Source of the DNA: Albidovulum sediminicola
GTDB lineage: Bacteria; Pseudomonadota; Alphaproteobacteria; Rhodobacterales; Rhodobacteraceae
NCBI RefSeq assembly: GCF_025751575.1
Contig: NZ_JAOWLA010000015.1
Coordinates: 40,912-104,911 of the forward strand
Direction of reading: 5' to 3'
Length of the DNA stretch: 64,000 nucleotides
The position numbers and the translations under genes were made by a program. Shown here in pieces: positions 62,454-64,000 of the stretch. The notes under the pieces are model-generated. The model made no database searches. It was not told where the DNA came from and worked only from the letters and a program-made list of their open reading frames with translations. How positions within the stretch are numbered: the first letter of the stretch is position 1; each line of letters begins with the position of its first letter.

Positions 62454-63790
62454 GCGGACACACCGCCCGCAGGTTGCCGGTCCAGCTTGGACCGGCGGCC
62501 TGGAACGCCATCCTGGGGTCGCAAGGCGCGGCCCGGGCGCTTGCCGACGACCGCACCGCCGACTTCGTGATCGTGGGGGCGGGCTTTGCCGGATTGTCGG
62601 CGGCCCGCCGCTTGCGCCAGTTGCAGCCTGGCGCGCGCATCGCGGTCCTGGAGGCAGGCCGCATCGCCGAGGGTGCGGCCGGGCGCAACTCCGGCTTCAT
62701 GATCGACCTGCCGCATGAACTGACCTCGGAGGACTACGCGGGCGCGGGCGACGACCGGGTGATGATCGGCCTCAACCGCCAGGCCATCGCCTTCGCGCGC
62801 GGCGCGGTCGAGGCTTACGGGATCGACCGCAACTATTTTGACCCGGTCGGCAAGGTGAACGGCGCCGCCAGCCCCGCGGCCGAGGCCCATAACGAAAGTT
62901 ACGCCCGGCACCTGGCCTCGCTGGGCGAGGGCAGCCAGATGCTGGACGCCCAAGCGATGCGGGAGCTGACGGGATCCTCCCACTACCTCTCCGGCCTTTA
63001 CACGCCCGGTACGGTGATGCTGCAGCCCGCGGGCTATATCCGGGGACTTGCCGCGGGGCTCGCGGCGGAGGGGGTGGATATCTTCGAGCAAAGCCCGGTC
63101 ACCGGGTTCGAGCGGCGGGGCGCCGACTGGGTGGTCCGCAGCCCCGGTGGCAGCATTGCCACCGCGCGGGTGATCCTGACCGTCAACGGCCACCTCGAAA
63201 GCTTCGGCTTCGCGCGGGGAGGGCTGATGCAGCTCTTCCTTTACGCGGTGATGACGCCGGAACTGGACAGCCGGGCGCTGGCCCGGCTGGGCGGGCAGCC
63301 GCGCTGGGGGATCACGCCCTCGGACCCGATGGGCACCACGGTGCGCCGCATCGACAGCGGCCAGGGCGGCAACCGCATCGTCACCCGGACCTGCGCCACG
63401 CTCCGGCCCAACACGGTGCCTTCGGAGGCCGAGCTGCGCCGCGCCCGCAAGGTCATGCAGCGCAAGTTCGACACGCGCTTTCCCCAGCTTGCCGGAATGC
63501 GGATGGAATACGCCTGGGCCGGGCACCTGTGCCTGACGCTGAACGGTGTCTCGGTGACGCGGGAGGTCGATGACGGCGTCTTTTCCGGCTGCGTCCAGAA
63601 CGGGCTCGGCACCGCGCGCGGCACCCTGACCGGCATCGGCGCGGCGGAACTCGCCTGCGGGCACACCAGCCCCATCACCGATCACTTCACCGCCGAAGCC
63701 GCGCCCAAGCGCCTTCCCCCCCAACCTTTCCAGCAGATCGGCGCGAATGCCGTGCTGAGATGGAAGGAATGGCGCGCCAGCAAGGAATAA
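62450..63790 (+). CDS. FAD-dependent amine/amino-acid oxidoreductase (PuuB-like DAO family)
   Basis: A 446-residue flavoprotein. The FAD motif is DFVIVGAGFAGLSAARRLRQ (about 38-57), with AAGRNSGFMIDLPHEL after it. The C-terminal block is NGLGTARGTLTGIGAAELA. This resembles gamma-glutamylputrescine oxidoreductase and related DAO-fold enzymes. The start appears to be TTG 62450, overlapping the aldehyde dehydrogenase stop (TTGA); no earlier or better start is visible. With the aldehyde dehydrogenase it could oxidise an amine or imino acid to an aldehyde and then an acid. Confidence 0.87.
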   Translation: MSGHTARRLPVQLGPAAWNAILGSQGAARALADDRTADFVIVGAGFAGLSAARRLRQLQPGARIAVLEAGRIAEGAAGRNSGFMIDLPHELTSEDYAGAGDDRVMIGLNRQAIAFARGAVEAYGIDRNYFDPVGKVNGAASPAAEAHNESYARHLASLGEGSQMLDAQAMRELTGSSHYLSGLYTPGTVMLQPAGYIRGLAAGLAAEGVDIFEQSPVTGFERRGADWVVRSPGGSIATARVILTVNGHLESFGFARGGLMQLFLYAVMTPELDSRALARLGGQPRWGITPSDPMGTTVRRIDSGQGGNRIVTRTCATLRPNTVPSEAELRRARKVMQRKFDTRFPQLAGMRMEYAWAGHLCLTLNGVSVTREVDDGVFSGCVQNGLGTARGTLTGIGAAELACGHTSPITDHFTAEAAPKRLPPQPFQQIGANAVLRWKEWRASKE

Positions 63791-63806
63791 GGGGGGCATG
63801 CAGGGG

Positions 63807-63831
63807 GTGCGGACCTGAAGGAAGTCCGCAC
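63807..63831 (+). terminator. Hairpin after the FAD oxidoreductase gene
   Basis: GTGCGGAC and GTCCGCAC pair perfectly around a nine-base loop, 17 bases past the stop of the last operon gene. The following GGCTGCCC is not a T tract, so this may be a Rho-assisted or weak terminator. Confidence 0.5.
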
Positions 63832-63946
63832 GGCTGCCCGGGTCCTGTTCGCCGAATTTCCCGACATTGCCAGTGACCTGCCACTGGTCTTTCATCCAGC
63901 CACGACCGGAGCCCGGTGGTTATTTACGCCTATTGGCGCGGGTTGA

Positions 63947-63999
63947 GCAATCGCCCGTCGCGCGGAGCTTTCATCTCGCGCAGCGGGACGGGCGATTGC
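63947..63999. repeat. Long interrupted palindrome at the window end
   Basis: GCAATCGCCCGTC (63947-63959) and GACGGGCGATTGC (63987-63999) are perfect 13-base inverted repeats. An inner GCGCG / CGCGC pair (63960-63964 and 63977-63981) extends the stem. The spacer is 12 bases inside the inner stem. It could be a bidirectional terminator, a protein-binding site or the edge of a mobile element that continues beyond the window. The sequence between 63832 and 63946 contains nothing I can assign. Confidence 0.75.
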
Positions 64000-64000
64000 G

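Noticed and set aside
63947..63999. Terminal inverted repeats of an insertion sequence
   Set aside because: The arms are too close together to flank a gene, and no transposase or target-site duplication is visible.

Overview
The window is high-GC chromosomal DNA of an alphaproteobacterium, most probably a member of the Rhodobacterales (Rhodobacteraceae/Paracoccaceae type). This rests on the dense ATGA and TGATG gene overlaps, the tlpA / argH-lptM-lysA-DUF4175 block, the flagellar order with FlaF, FlbT and a DUF1217 protein, and the run ubiB-ubiE / mutM-ech-rpsT-dnaA-dnaN-recF-gyrB. No rRNA, tRNA, CRISPR array or complete insertion sequence was seen.

Layout. 1-8.7 kb: lysine and arginine biosynthesis (lysA, argH, a 33-residue LptM-like lipoprotein, a truncated DUF4175 protein, divergent tlpA). 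An opposite-strand CecR-HlyD-ABC export cassette (2.98-6.6 kb) sits inside the argH-lptM-lysA block. 8.9-21.2 kb: flagellar genes (fliL, flgHAGF, fliQE, flgCB, fliI, DUF1217, flbT, flaF, fliC, a FlgN-like chaperone, a FlgJ-N/CheL-like protein, fliK, flgD). 21.2-33.6 kb: ubiquinone genes, DNA repair and the dnaA replication block, with small VOC and LysE genes between recF and gyrB.

From 33.6 kb the window becomes accessory and catabolic, with six GntR or GlxA-type regulators. 33.8-34.6 kb is a decayed substrate-binding-protein pseudogene. 34.8-43 kb holds an MttB-family methyltransferase, then a seven-gene operon with a HutC-type regulator, an ADP-ribosylglycohydrolase, a PfkB kinase and a PotD/B/C/A-type importer. 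The first three resemble the E. coli yegWUV set, here paired with an ABC importer. 43-44.7 kb is a small ECF-sigma operon with a cupredoxin and a TTHB210-like protein, with no anti-sigma gene seen. 45.4-53 kb is a GntR-controlled set of SDR, acyl-CoA dehydrogenase, APH-like kinase, DUF6285 and indolepyruvate ferredoxin oxidoreductase. Its first four members match LvaD, LvaC, LvaA and LvaB of the levulinate / 4-hydroxyacyl-CoA pathway, and AMP-ligase debris lies just upstream. 53-57.3 kb is a D-amino-acid-type operon (ridA, dadA-like, racemase-like, Rossmann protein) divergent from a GntR gene. 57.4-59.2 kb holds a GlxA-type regulator and an in-frame composite remnant of proV, proW and proX. 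59.3-63.8 kb is a GntR, DapA-like, aldehyde dehydrogenase and FAD-oxidoreductase operon.

The best candidates for undescribed biology are the yegUVW-like operon with an ABC importer (next to an MttB homologue without a corrinoid partner) and the lva-like operon fused to an indolepyruvate oxidoreductase. Supporting signals are three strong GntR-type palindromes (46173, 56547, 59238) and the relics that show recent gene loss. All family calls were made by reading motifs; no database search was run.
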